Below are positions 9,308 through 17,746 of a DNA stretch of 46,242 nt, in pieces. Numbering within the stretch: position 1 is the stretch's first letter; every line of letters starts with the position of its first letter. Below the pieces are notes generated by a model. It saw nothing but the letters and a program-made list of their open reading frames with translations. It did not search any database and had not been told where the DNA came from. The stretch is from Planctomycetaceae bacterium. Its GTDB lineage: Bacteria > Planctomycetota > Planctomycetia > Planctomycetales > Planctomycetaceae. A program made the position numbers and the translations under genes. Location: positions 1 through 46,242 of the forward strand of contig JAWKUA010000035.1 of the NCBI GenBank assembly GCA_041398785.1, given 5' to 3'.

Positions 9308-9994
9308 ATGTCAACCGACACATTGCCCACAACTTCATCATCAGCTGTCGCTGAAGACACCGCGCCGCCGGAATGCGTGTCTGCCGCGGAAAGCGCCGTA
9401 ATGCTGTCGGCCGGCTGGACCGATTACGTGACGCTCCGCGACAATCCGGACAATCGCGGTCTGCGCATGACCTTCGACGATGGACTCCTGGAAATCATGA
9501 CGCTGAGCAGTTTTCACGAATTGGTGGCACTCCTGATCCATGATTTCATTACGGAATGGCGTGTTGCCCGGAGAATTCCGGTTCGGCCGGCAGGTTCCAT
9601 GACGCTGCGCAGCGGGGAAAGCAAGGGTGGGCTGGAAAGTGACCAGAGTTACTACATTCAGCACGAGCAGGATGTCCGAGGGATTGAAAGCGTTGATCTC
9701 AATACGGCTCCGCCGCCGGATCTGGCGATCGAGGTTGAACATCGATCAGCGGCGATTCACAAGATGCCGATTTACGGACGGCTGGGAGTTCCCGAAGTCT
9801 GGCGTTGGCACGATGAAACGCTGACGGTCCACCGCCTGGTCGACGGCGGTTATGTCGAACGCAACGAAAGCGAAGCGCTGCCGGGAATTCCGCTGGAAAA
9901 ACTCCGCAGCGCATTACAGCGCCGGATGCAGATCGACGAAACATCGCTTGTCGGCGAATTTCGACAGTGGCTGCAGTCAGCAAAGCAGCAGTAA
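9308..9994 (+). CDS. Uma2-family (DUF820) PD-(D/E)XK nuclease-like protein
   Basis: A 228-residue protein of the Uma2 family, a restriction-endonuclease-like fold very abundant in cyanobacteria and planctomycetes and of uncertain biological role. Visible family marks are Glu62 (GLLEIMTLSSFHE), the segment GLESDQSYYI (Glu110, Asp112), PPDLAIEVE (Asp138, Glu142) and IYGRLGVPEVWRW. The usual catalytic lysine is not obvious, EVEHRS standing where EVxSxS is common. A Ser/Thr-rich N-terminus of about 30 residues precedes the domain. It is monocistronic and convergent with ppsA. Confidence 0.85.
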   Translation: MSTDTLPTTSSSAVAEDTAPPECVSAAESAVMLSAGWTDYVTLRDNPDNRGLRMTFDDGLLEIMTLSSFHELVALLIHDFITEWRVARRIPVRPAGSMTLRSGESKGGLESDQSYYIQHEQDVRGIESVDLNTAPPPDLAIEVEHRSAAIHKMPIYGRLGVPEVWRWHDETLTVHRLVDGGYVERNESEALPGIPLEKLRSALQRRMQIDETSLVGEFRQWLQSAKQQ

Positions 9995-10015
9995 CGCTGC
10001 GACCGCGGCTGCTTT
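9982..10015. terminator. Possible bidirectional terminator between convergent genes
   Basis: The 8-bp arms AAAGCAGC (9982-9989) and GCTGCTTT (10008-10015) form an inverted repeat around an 18-nt loop that can itself pair. The arms begin in the last codons of the Uma2 gene and end about 30 bp before the ppsA stop. The A/T flanks on both arms fit transcription arriving from either side. This is inferred from position and symmetry only. Confidence 0.35.
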
Positions 10016-10045
10016 CCGCTCGCGCCGAAATCGCTGACCGGCAAC

Positions 10046-12460
10046 TCACGCCAGCTTCCGTTCGATTTCCAGAATCTTCACGGTTGTCTTCATGACGGCG
10101 TCGGGGTTCAGCGAGATGCTGTCGATGCCCTGTTCGACCAGGAACTGAGCGAACTCGGGGTAGTCACTGGGAGCCTGGCCGCAGATGCCGATCTTGCGGC
10201 CGGTCTTCTTTGCGGATGCGATCGCCGAGCGAACGGCGCTCATCACGGCTGCATCGCGTTCGTTGAAAATGTGAGCCACGATTTCGGAATCGCGGTCGAC
10301 GCCCAGAGTCAACTGCGTCAGATCGTTTGACCCGATCGAAAAGCCGTCGAAGATTTCGGCGAACGCTTCCGCGGCAATCACGTTGCTGGGGATTTCGCAC
10401 ATGACGTAAATCTCCAGACCGTTCTGCCCGCGGACCAGATCGTAGTCCGCCATGACCTGCTGCACTTTGCGTCCTTCTTCGACCGTGCGACAGAAGGGAA
10501 TCATCAGTCTGACGTTCGTCAGCCCCATGTCCTCGCGGACCTTCTTCATCGCCAGGCACTCCAGTCCGAACGCTTCGCGGTAACGTTCATCGTAGTACCG
10601 GGAAGCACCGCGAAATCCGATCATGGGATTCTCTTCGGTCGGTTCGAATTCCCGCCCGCCGATCAGATTGGCATATTCGTTCGACTTGAAGTCACTCATG
10701 CGAACGACCACGTCCTTCGGATAGAACGCAGCCGCGATCATGCCGACTCCCTGAGCAAGCTCATCGACAAAAAACTGAGACCGGTCGACATAGCCGGCCG
10801 TCAGTCTGGCAATCTCACGGCGAGCTTCCGGATCCGTCACCCGATCGAAACGCAGCAGCGCCATCGGATGAATTCTGATGTGGTTGTTGATGATGAACTC
10901 CATGCGAGCCAGCCCGACTCCGTCATTCGGAATCTGCGACAGCCCGAAGGCTTCTTCCGGATTCGCGGCGTTCATCATCACCTTTGTCTTCGGACGGGAC
11001 AGATCCTTCAGACTTGTTGTTTCGACTTCAAACGGCAACAGCCCTTCGTAGACCACGCCCGTATCGCCTTCGGCACACGACACGGTCACCTGCTGACCGT
11101 TGCGAAGCAGTTCCGTGCCCTGGATCGTGCCGACGATCGCCGGCAGACCCAGCTCCCGGCTGACAATGGCCGCGTGACAGGTGCGACCGCCGCGGTTGGT
11201 GACGATTGCCGCGGCGATTTTCATGATCGGTTCCCAGTCGGGATCCGTCTTGTCGGTCACCAGCACTTCGCCTGCGCGGAAGTCTCCCAACTGGCTGGCG
11301 TTCGTAATGACGTGGACCGGTCCCTGCCCGATTCGTTCGCCGACCGCACGGCCTCGCACGATCGGATTCCCCGCAGCCGTCAGCCGGAACGATTCCAGAC
11401 TGTCCCGAACCTTCTGCGACTGCACGGTTTCCGGGCGAGCCTGGACGATGAACAGTTCGCCCGTTCGGCCGTCTCTGGCCCATTCCATATCCATCGGGCA
11501 CGGCTGACCGCGTCTCGCGGAATAGTGGTCCTCAATGATGCAGGCCCATCTGGCAAGCGTCAGAATCTCGTCGTCAGCGAGTGCAAATGCGGCACGATCC
11601 TCCGGCGGCACGGGAACGTTCTTTGTCATTCGCCCGCCGCCGACGTCGTAAACCAGCTTGAATTCCTTGCTGCCGATCGACTTCTTCAGAATCGGGCGGA
11701 AGCCTTCCCGCAGCGTCGGTTTGAAAACGTAGTATTCGTCGGGATTGACGGAACCCTGAACGACGTTTTCTCCCAGACCGTACGCGGCGTTGATCAGGAC
11801 GGCGTCACGAAAGCCGCTTTCGGTATCGATCGAAAACATCACACCGGACGTGCCGAGGTCCGATCGGACCATCAACTGAACGCCGATGGACAAAGCAATC
11901 CGGAAGTGATCGAAGCCCTTGTCTTCGCGATACGAAATCGCCCGGTCGGTAAACAGTGACGCGAAACACCTCCGGCAGCAGTCCAGCAGTTGATTCGGCC
12001 CGCGAACATTCAGGTACGTTTCCTGCTGACCGGCAAAGCTGGCGTCCGGAAGATCCTCCGCTGTGGCACTGCTGCGGACGGCAACATCCGCGATGTCTCC
12101 GCGTTCCCGGCACAATTCGTTGTAGGCGTCGACGATGGCTGTGCGCAGGTTGGCGGGCATCTCGCTTTCCAGAATCGCATGTCGAACCTGGCTGCCTCGC
12201 TGACGAAGATTCTCGATATCGCTGGTATCCAGATCCGCCAGAATCTGCGGGATCTTTTCCTCCAGTCCCGTTTCGTGAAGAAACCGACGATAGGCATCCG
12301 CTGTTGTGGCAAATCCGTTGGGAACTTTGACGCCTTCGCCGGTCAGTTCGCGATACATTTCTCCCAGGGACGCATTCTTTCCCCCGACGGACGGCACATC
12401 ATCAATGCCAATCTGATCGAACCATCGAACAAGATCGGTTGCCGTTGAAGTCGCTGACAT
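10046..12460 (-). CDS. ppsA: Phosphoenolpyruvate synthase
   Basis: This 804-residue enzyme converts pyruvate, ATP and water to phosphoenolpyruvate, AMP and phosphate for gluconeogenesis. The N-terminal ATP-grasp domain starts SVGGKNASLGEMYREL and includes DLPDASFAGQQETYLNV. The swivelling phosphohistidine domain carries His429 in GGRTCHAAIVSRELGLPAIVG. The C-terminal TIM barrel has the MVRMSDFKSNEYANL region, GSNDLTQLTLGVDRD and catalytic Cys760 in GICGQAPSDYPEF. Length and motif order match bacterial PpsA rather than PPDK. The start ATG at 12460 has an AAGGA about 8 nt upstream. No PEP synthase regulatory protein gene is adjacent. Confidence 0.95.
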   Translation of the reverse strand: MSATSTATDLVRWFDQIGIDDVPSVGGKNASLGEMYRELTGEGVKVPNGFATTADAYRRFLHETGLEEKIPQILADLDTSDIENLRQRGSQVRHAILESEMPANLRTAIVDAYNELCRERGDIADVAVRSSATAEDLPDASFAGQQETYLNVRGPNQLLDCCRRCFASLFTDRAISYREDKGFDHFRIALSIGVQLMVRSDLGTSGVMFSIDTESGFRDAVLINAAYGLGENVVQGSVNPDEYYVFKPTLREGFRPILKKSIGSKEFKLVYDVGGGRMTKNVPVPPEDRAAFALADDEILTLARWACIIEDHYSARRGQPCPMDMEWARDGRTGELFIVQARPETVQSQKVRDSLESFRLTAAGNPIVRGRAVGERIGQGPVHVITNASQLGDFRAGEVLVTDKTDPDWEPIMKIAAAIVTNRGGRTCHAAIVSRELGLPAIVGTIQGTELLRNGQQVTVSCAEGDTGVVYEGLLPFEVETTSLKDLSRPKTKVMMNAANPEEAFGLSQIPNDGVGLARMEFIINNHIRIHPMALLRFDRVTDPEARREIARLTAGYVDRSQFFVDELAQGVGMIAAAFYPKDVVVRMSDFKSNEYANLIGGREFEPTEENPMIGFRGASRYYDERYREAFGLECLAMKKVREDMGLTNVRLMIPFCRTVEEGRKVQQVMADYDLVRGQNGLEIYVMCEIPSNVIAAEAFAEIFDGFSIGSNDLTQLTLGVDRDSEIVAHIFNERDAAVMSAVRSAIASAKKTGRKIGICGQAPSDYPEFAQFLVEQGIDSISLNPDAVMKTTVKILEIERKLA

Positions 12461-12963
12461 TTGGAGGTTCCTTCTGGTTCGATGTACCCAAAAAACTTCC
12501 GGTCAGGCTTGTGACCGATGGCTGATGCTGAACCGGTTTGCAATTGCCGTTCCGCTGCATTCCCGGACGCCGCTGGCGGCAGGCAGACTGAAGCAGCCTC
12601 GGCCGTTAGTTGGCCGCACTGCGGTTTCACGCCGTACCGACCCGTCGCCGTCCGTAAAACGTGTCCGGCGTCGCTCGGACCGGAACGCGTCGCCGTGCGA
12701 AAACGGCACGGCGCGCGGCATCGCACGACTGCGAAGGCGCAAGCGGCCCGCGTTTGTTGTGGAGTTCCGGGAACTCAAGGCGTCTTCGCGGTTCAGCGGC
12801 CGTTTGGAAAAAAACGCGATCGTCCGAAATACCGTCATCGCGCTTTCGCCAGGCATTCCGGGACAGCCAACGTACAACTGGCACTGCACGCGTCTCTTCG
12901 GAAAACGTCGACCGCGCGTCAGACACCCGATGACATGCCGGCCGCAGACACGCAGCGCCCGCG
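12461..12963. other. Intergenic, no gene recognised
   Basis: About 500 bp upstream of ppsA and downstream of the thioredoxin gene. Open frames on both strands are Arg/Pro/Ser-rich, have no recognisable domain and no convincing ribosome binding site. The ppsA promoter must lie at its left side, but no clear hexamers stand out. Confidence 0.4.
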
Positions 12964-13413
12964 CTACGTGAGCGATCGGACCCACTGAACTATCTGCTGA
13001 GCGGTCAGGGCACCCGATTGCCGCGCAACTTCCCGTCCGTTCTGAAAACAGATCAGCGTGGGAATGGCGCTGATTCGGAACAACTCTGCCGTGCGCGGTG
13101 AGTCCCCGGTGTTCAACTTTCCCAGAATTGCCTCCGACGCAAGTTTCGCGGCCGCCTGCTCGAACGCGGGCGCCATCATTCGGCACGGTCCGCACCACGG
13201 AGCCCAGAAATCCACCAGCACCGGAACCTGCGTCCGGCTCACGAATTTTCGAAACGAGCTGTCGTCGAGTTCGACGGGTACTCCCGGCAGCAGCGATTTC
13301 CGGCATCGTCCGCACACTGGCTCATCCTGTTGCCGCGCGGCGGGAATCCGGTTCACGGCAAGGCAACCGGAACATGCGATTTCAACTTGATCGCTCACAG
13401 CGGGCTTCTTCAT
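12964..13413 (-). CDS. trxC: Thioredoxin with N-terminal zinc ribbon (TrxC-type)
   Basis: A 149-residue cytoplasmic disulfide reductase. From the ATG at 13413 (MKKPAVSDQ) the protein has a zinc-ribbon N-terminus (Cys14, Cys17, Cys34, Cys37 in CSGC and CGRC), the hallmark of thioredoxin 2/TrxC. A thioredoxin fold follows with active-site WCGPC (Cys74, Cys77) and the cis-proline turn ISAIPT. An upstream in-frame GTG at 13443 would add ten residues; neither start has a good Shine-Dalgarno, and the ATG matches family length. In other bacteria TrxC is often oxidative-stress regulated; nothing here shows regulation. Confidence 0.9.
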   Translation of the reverse strand: MKKPAVSDQVEIACSGCLAVNRIPAARQQDEPVCGRCRKSLLPGVPVELDDSSFRKFVSRTQVPVLVDFWAPWCGPCRMMAPAFEQAAAKLASEAILGKLNTGDSPRTAELFRISAIPTLICFQNGREVARQSGALTAQQIVQWVRSLT

Positions 13414-13581
13414 ATCGGCGAAACCACTGAACCTCACGACCACCGGCCGTCGATTTGCAGATCGGCATCGAACAACCGGACGGCCACCGGAAACACCGGC
13501 ATCCGTTTGCTTCCAATCCTGCCGACAACGCCCCGGCTTCCGGCATTATGGAACCCGCCGGCGATGGGAACACGGCACTCA

Positions 13582-14085
13582 CTAATCGGCAACCAGAAAG
13601 CGATGGTAAATCAGTTGCGAAAGGTCGGGAGGAAACCGACGACGGTGCTTTTCGTCAAGCGAATGGTCATAGTAGTCGTTCATCGCTCGCAGGACGTCGC
13701 GACGACTGACAATTCCCAGCAGAGTATCGCCATCCGTCACGGGCAGGTGTCGGAACCCGTGATTTACGAAAATTGATGCCAGCGTGAACAGTTCCGTATC
13801 CGCCGTCACGCACACAGGGTGCCGTCGCATGATTGTTCGAGCAGTCTGTGGAGGCGACGGACTCCCGAAAAAGCTCTCGTCCGACAGCACCGCCAGACAA
13901 TCCCGCTCGGAAATGAATCCCACAAGCTTCTTTCGCCCGCCCGCAGTTTCGATCACGGGTGCGTTGGAAACCCGATGATCCAGCAGGAATGGGATCAGCT
14001 TGTCCAGCGGCATATCCGGCGAAACGGTCTTCACATGTGTCTTCATGAAGTCACTGGCGCGGGGAGAGTCGACGGATTGAGTCAT
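13582..14085 (-). CDS. Two-CBS-domain protein
   Basis: A 167-residue stand-alone tandem CBS (Bateman) protein, likely binding adenine nucleotides and acting as an energy or redox sensor in the cytoplasm. CBS1 spans about residues 12-68 (MKTHVKTVSPDMPLDKLIPFL ... LVGFISERDCLAVL). CBS2 spans about 82-138 (IMRRHPVCVTADTELFTLASIF ... LLGIVSRRDVLRAM). A short basic tail follows. The ATG at 14085 is chosen because CAGGAGA lies about 7 nt upstream; the open frame extends further but without such a site. It is transcribed in the same direction as the thioredoxin gene with a 168-bp gap. Confidence 0.88.
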   Translation of the reverse strand: MTQSVDSPRASDFMKTHVKTVSPDMPLDKLIPFLLDHRVSNAPVIETAGGRKKLVGFISERDCLAVLSDESFFGSPSPPQTARTIMRRHPVCVTADTELFTLASIFVNHGFRHLPVTDGDTLLGIVSRRDVLRAMNDYYDHSLDEKHRRRFPPDLSQLIYHRFLVAD

Positions 14086-14593
14086 GGCTGGTCTCCTGAA
14101 ATACGAAGCACTTCCCACCAGACGCAATTCGTATGCCGCCGACAATTCAAAAGAACGTCACAGCCCTGCATTCAGCGCCTGATGTCGCCACGGCACGCAA
14201 TTCACGCCTCTCCAGGTGCTCGCAGCGCATGTGCGAGCTGGCACACTCGACACGCGATTCGGCGCGCCGGGGAAATCGAACGCTGCGCCCAAAACGTCCT
14301 TCGCACGGCACAGTCGCGGACATCAGCAAGTCAGGCGACAGCGCCGCGGATTAAGGTCCGCTGATCGATTGTTTCGGAAGTGTGGTAAGCAATCCACATT
14401 GTCCGACCGCATGCGCTGGTACAATGATTGCGGAGTCCTTCAGTACGGAATCACCCGGCCGGGTTTCGTCCAGGCGAACGGCCTGCCTGATTGGTGATGA
14501 TTGCACTGACGGCGATCGTCGGCAGTGGAAACCGTCGCCGCCGGATCGTTGATTCATTTCCCATGACCGATCGTTTGCCACGGATTTGAGAGC
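14086..14593. other. Divergent intergenic region, no gene recognised
   Basis: About 500 bp between the divergent CBS and hemerythrin genes, presumably holding both promoters. The CBS gene Shine-Dalgarno is at 14092-14098. No convincing small ORF, tRNA or repeat was seen. Confidence 0.35.
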
Positions 14594-15049
14594 ATGACCG
14601 AAACCGCAATGCAGCGCGACCTGCGGCGATTCGCGCAGGAACACTCGCATCTGAAATCGGGGATCACCGATTTGCGATCGTGGATTGACGAAGTCAGCGA
14701 ATTGGGCATTCCGCACTTCGGAGAAATGGGCGACCGGATGAAGCCGCTCTACGCCGAACTCTGCGAACACTTCGCTCACGAGGAAGTGCGCGGGTTCCTG
14801 GCGGAAGCCATTGCCCTGCTTCCGCATCTCAGCGATGACGCCGATGACCTGCGGATTGAGCATTCACGCCTGCTGACGGCCCTCGACGCACTGATCTGCC
14901 GCCTGCAGGAATCGCCCCCTCCATTCGAAAGCTGGCAGCGAGCGTGTCAGGATCTCAACGAAATCCTGGACGCTCTCAACACGCACGAACACAAGGAAAT
15001 GGAAATCCTGGAACAGGCTGCTTCCACCGACACAATTCCACAGAACTGA
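14594..15049 (+). CDS. Hemerythrin HHE-domain protein
   Basis: A 151-residue all-helical protein of the hemerythrin/HHE cation-binding class, expected to hold a di-iron centre for oxygen, NO or redox sensing, or for iron handling. Candidate ligands occur in the four-helix order typical of the family: His17/His19 (EHSHL), His59 and His62-Glu63 (HFAHEE), His90 (EHSRLL), and His131/His133-Glu135 (HEHKEMEIL). The start ATG at 14594 gives MTETAMQRDL; a second ATG five codons downstream is possible. There is no partner gene. Confidence 0.8.
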   Translation: MTETAMQRDLRRFAQEHSHLKSGITDLRSWIDEVSELGIPHFGEMGDRMKPLYAELCEHFAHEEVRGFLAEAIALLPHLSDDADDLRIEHSRLLTALDALICRLQESPPPFESWQRACQDLNEILDALNTHEHKEMEILEQAASTDTIPQN

Positions 15050-15235
15050 CGATGGCCGCCGAACACCACGGCCCTCAGCCCCGACCCTGAGCCGTCAGTT
15101 CCACCAGTTCCGCCACGCGCCTCACCGAACACGACCAGTCGCCCACTTGCGATCGCCACCAGGAAATCGCCTGCCACCCCGCAAACGACCGATCCCGCAC
15201 AATGAATTCACTATCCGCCGCCAGTCCAAAAAAAG

Positions 15236-15308
<73 letters not shown>

Positions 15309-15331
15309 TTGCCTTGATTTTTACTGGAATA

Positions 15332-15359
15332 TTGACTTTCGTCAACGCATCGAAATAAT
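15332..15359 (+). promoter_or_regulatory. Sigma70-like promoter for the recombinase, with overlapping palindrome
   Basis: TTGACT (15332-15337) and AATAAT (15354-15359) are separated by 16 bp and each match the sigma70 consensus at five of six positions, in an AT-richer stretch than its surroundings. The inverted repeat TTGAC-TTTC-GTCAA (15332-15345) covers the -35 box and could be an operator. Confidence 0.55.
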
Positions 15360-15363
15360 GGTG

Positions 15364-15407
15364 CTACACCCGCACTACACCCGCACTACACCCGCACTAC
15401 ACCCGCT
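15364..15407 (+). repeat. 11-bp tandem repeat, four copies
   Basis: Four head-to-tail copies of CTACACCCGCA, the last ending in CGCT, begin five bases after the predicted -10 box and end 34 bp before the recombinase ATG. Their spacing of about one helical turn would place copies on the same DNA face, as in a repressor or recombinase arm-site array. They lie in the leader, outside the preferred coding start. Confidence 0.75.
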
Positions 15408-15441
15408 GTCTGAGATTTCTGACGACGCGAGGGATATTTCG

Positions 15442-16626
15442 ATGCCCAGATCAAAGCCGGCGAAACCTTATCGTGATTTCCCGCTTTTTCCACACGGCAG
15501 CGGCCAGTGGGCGAAGAAAATCCGGGGAAAGACCTGGTACTTCGGTTCGTGGGACGATCCGGACACTGCGCTCAAGCAATTTCTGGCTGAGCGAGATCAC
15601 ATTCAGGCTGGTGAGAACCCACGGCTGCTGACCGGGAGTAGTACACCCGGTGGACACACCGTCCGCGATGTCTGCAATCACTTCCTCACCGTTCAGCGAC
15701 AGAAGGTTGACTCCGGCGAACTGTCGCCGAGAACGTTCGCCGACTACATGAAGACCTGCGAACGCGTCATCGGGTTCTTCGGAAAAGAAACCGTCGCAGC
15801 GACACTGAAACCGTCAAACTTTTCAGCGTTTCGACAGTCGTTCCCGTCAACGTGGGGACCACGGATGGCAGGTCGCGAGATCAGGCAAACAAAGACTCTG
15901 TTTAGGTTCGCGGCCGAAGAAGAACTCGTCGATCATCTACCGAATTTCGGCGGCAATTTTAAACAACCGGGAGTGAAGGTTCTGCGCCGTCTGCGGCAGG
16001 AGAAGCGGAACGCTCACGGCGAATTGATGTTCGAAGCGGCTGAACTGCGGTCGATGGTGGCACAGGCCCGGCGTCCGTGGGACGCAATGATTCTTCTGGG
16101 AGCGAACTGCGCGTTCGGCAACAGCGACATCGCGAACCTGCCTCGAAACGTTATCGATCTAGCCGGTGGCTGGATCGATTACGGCCGACAGAAAACCGGG
16201 ATCGATCGTCGCTGTCCATTGTGGCCGGAGACAATCGCTGCGTTGCGTGACTCACTTCTTCATCGGCGTCTTCCGGTCGACTCTGGTGATTCCGAACTGG
16301 TGTTTCTTACCACATACCGAAATCGGTACATTCGTGAGACGAGTCCCGGCAAGTTTTCCGACGGGATCAGCGGTGCGTTTTCCAAAATGCTAGAACGCTG
16401 GGGCGTGAAGCGACCAGGACTGGGATTCTACTCACTGCGACGGACATTTGAGACCGTCGCGGCGGAGACGGGTGACCAGATCACCGTCGACCACATCATG
16501 GGCCACATCGACCAGTCGATGGCCGGCGTCTATCGACAACGCATAGCCGATGCCCAGTTGCTGAGAGTCAGCGAACACGTTCGGCTTTGGTTCAACCACA
16601 ATCAAGAGAACGCACTGGCGAAGTAG
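15442..16626 (+). CDS. Tyrosine recombinase/integrase with atypical active site
   Basis: A 394-residue phage-integrase-type recombinase, likely responsible for insertion of the accessory block. The ATG at 15442 (MPRSKPAKPYRDFPLF) is preferred over an upstream in-frame start because GAGGGA lies about 8 nt before it and the tandem repeat would otherwise be translated. It has an N-terminal arm-binding region, a core-binding domain (about residues 68-170) and a catalytic domain. Seen there are the beta-hairpin lysine (GRQKTGIDRRCPLW), box II as YSLRRTFET, MGHIDQS and the nucleophile candidate Tyr in AGVYRQRI. The box I arginine, normally in a GLR-type motif, appears replaced in NCAFGNSDIANLP, and the box II His is Tyr. 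The ends are intact, so it is probably a family variant rather than a pseudogene. Confidence 0.85.
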   Translation: MPRSKPAKPYRDFPLFPHGSGQWAKKIRGKTWYFGSWDDPDTALKQFLAERDHIQAGENPRLLTGSSTPGGHTVRDVCNHFLTVQRQKVDSGELSPRTFADYMKTCERVIGFFGKETVAATLKPSNFSAFRQSFPSTWGPRMAGREIRQTKTLFRFAAEEELVDHLPNFGGNFKQPGVKVLRRLRQEKRNAHGELMFEAAELRSMVAQARRPWDAMILLGANCAFGNSDIANLPRNVIDLAGGWIDYGRQKTGIDRRCPLWPETIAALRDSLLHRRLPVDSGDSELVFLTTYRNRYIRETSPGKFSDGISGAFSKMLERWGVKRPGLGFYSLRRTFETVAAETGDQITVDHIMGHIDQSMAGVYRQRIADAQLLRVSEHVRLWFNHNQENALAK

Positions 16627-16690
16627 ACAGACTGGCATTGCAGCTTGGCAATTGTTGCGGAAGGGCGAGAGGGCAGTCGTTCGGCCGCAA

Positions 16691-17396
16691 TTAGACATCG
16701 GTAGCCTTGGGAAAACAAATTGTCGCGGAACTGCCGTTAACCTCGCTTGCGATACTCGCGAATTGTTCTAGGGCGGTTTGCAGGTCGTCGACGATTTCCT
16801 GGGCGAGGATTTCGGGGTCGGGCAGGTTGTCGGATTCTTCCAGGGTTTCGTCACGCAGCCAGAAGATGTCCAGGTTGTCTGACAGTGACTTTTCCAGATT
16901 GGTGATGGCTCGAACCTGGACGTCCCACAGTCCGGTGGTATCCAGTTCGGGCATGTCCCGAAGGTTTTCGCCGGAGCTGGCTTTCCTGGCGGACAAGTCG
17001 CAGCAATCTTCGGGTCGATGAAAGCTAAATACTTCGCGGCTGCGAGCGTTGGGTTCCAGCGTGTTGGTGATCCACGCGTGTCTTTGCCCGTGGATTCCCA
17101 GGCGAAGGAAGCGGCAGGCTATAGTGAGGCACCGTCTTCGGCAGGCCGCTGGTGTATTTGGCCGACTGGATTTCAACTCCCGTCAGGCTGTGCCCTTCCG
17201 GCTTGGCTTCGATCACGCCCGCTGCTTTGCCGTCAACGTACAGCAAATAGTCGGCGAACCCAGTCTTGAGCGGGAATTCACGAACGGCCACTCCCACACC
17301 GGCCATGATGTTCATGTCATCACGGTTCTGCACCAGCCAGCCGCATTGCAGCAACTGATTGTCGATGTTTTGACGGGCAAGTTGTTCGGGAAGCAT
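16691..17396 (-). pseudogene. Type I restriction remnant: hsdR start joined to hsdM end
   Basis: The minus strand starts like HsdR (MLPEQLARQNIDNQLLQCGW; then EFPLKTGFADYLLYVDGKAAGVIEAKPEGH), the N-terminal nuclease domain with its PD-(D/E)XK core (FADYLL ... GVIEAK). Two frame changes lie close together: LPLP moves to FAWESTGKDTR near 17115, then to WITNTLEPNARSREVFSFHR near 17083. After AITNLEKSLSDN, where the helicase motor should begin, the frame runs straight into NLDIFWLRDETLEESDNLPDP, which looks like the C-terminal end of an HsdM methylase. The junction is near 16875. The motor domain, the rest of hsdR, any hsdS and most of hsdM are gone, so this is an inactive deletion fusion. Confidence 0.7.
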
Positions 17397-17746
17397 TCGA
17401 AGTATTCAGCGCGCGGGAAACGAGGGGCCACCGAAATGCCACGATACCATAGGAGTGCGGTGGGGGCTACGGCCGCAAACACGGACCCATCATCCTGTCG
17501 TCAGTAGTGTGGAGGGCGGATTTCGGGACATGAGCACGAACAATCGCTCCTGCAGCCAAGGATGTTGGCCGACCTCGTCGCCTGAATCCTCCGCGTCCGA
17601 TGCCGGCCACAAATCAACACTTGCGTCTTGCATTTCGTCACGGCGGACGCGGACCGGGATGTCGCAATTATCGTCTTGAATGTGCCTGTACAGCACGAAG
17701 TCGCATTCATTGGCTGGGTTGGTAGCGGAAATTGTCAGTTGACAGT
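17397..17746. other. Gap between repA and hsd remnant, possible decayed coding sequence
   Basis: On the minus strand an open frame from about 17749 to 17490 reads protein-like (NECDFVLYRHIQDDNCDIPVRV), directly after and overlapping the repA stop, but lacks a clear start codon or Shine-Dalgarno. It has no family I recognise and may be a remnant. Nothing else is seen. Confidence 0.3.

Noticed and set aside
12503..13315. 270-codon minus-strand open frame across the thioredoxin gene
   Set aside because: It overlaps trxC in another frame; its composition is Arg-rich and it has no recognisable domain.
15364..15407. CRISPR-like array
   Set aside because: The 11-bp units are contiguous without spacers, and no CRISPR repeat-spacer pattern or cas gene was seen anywhere in the window.
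16691..17396. Functional type I restriction system
   Set aside because: No motor, specificity or methylase catalytic motifs remain, and the frame changes twice.
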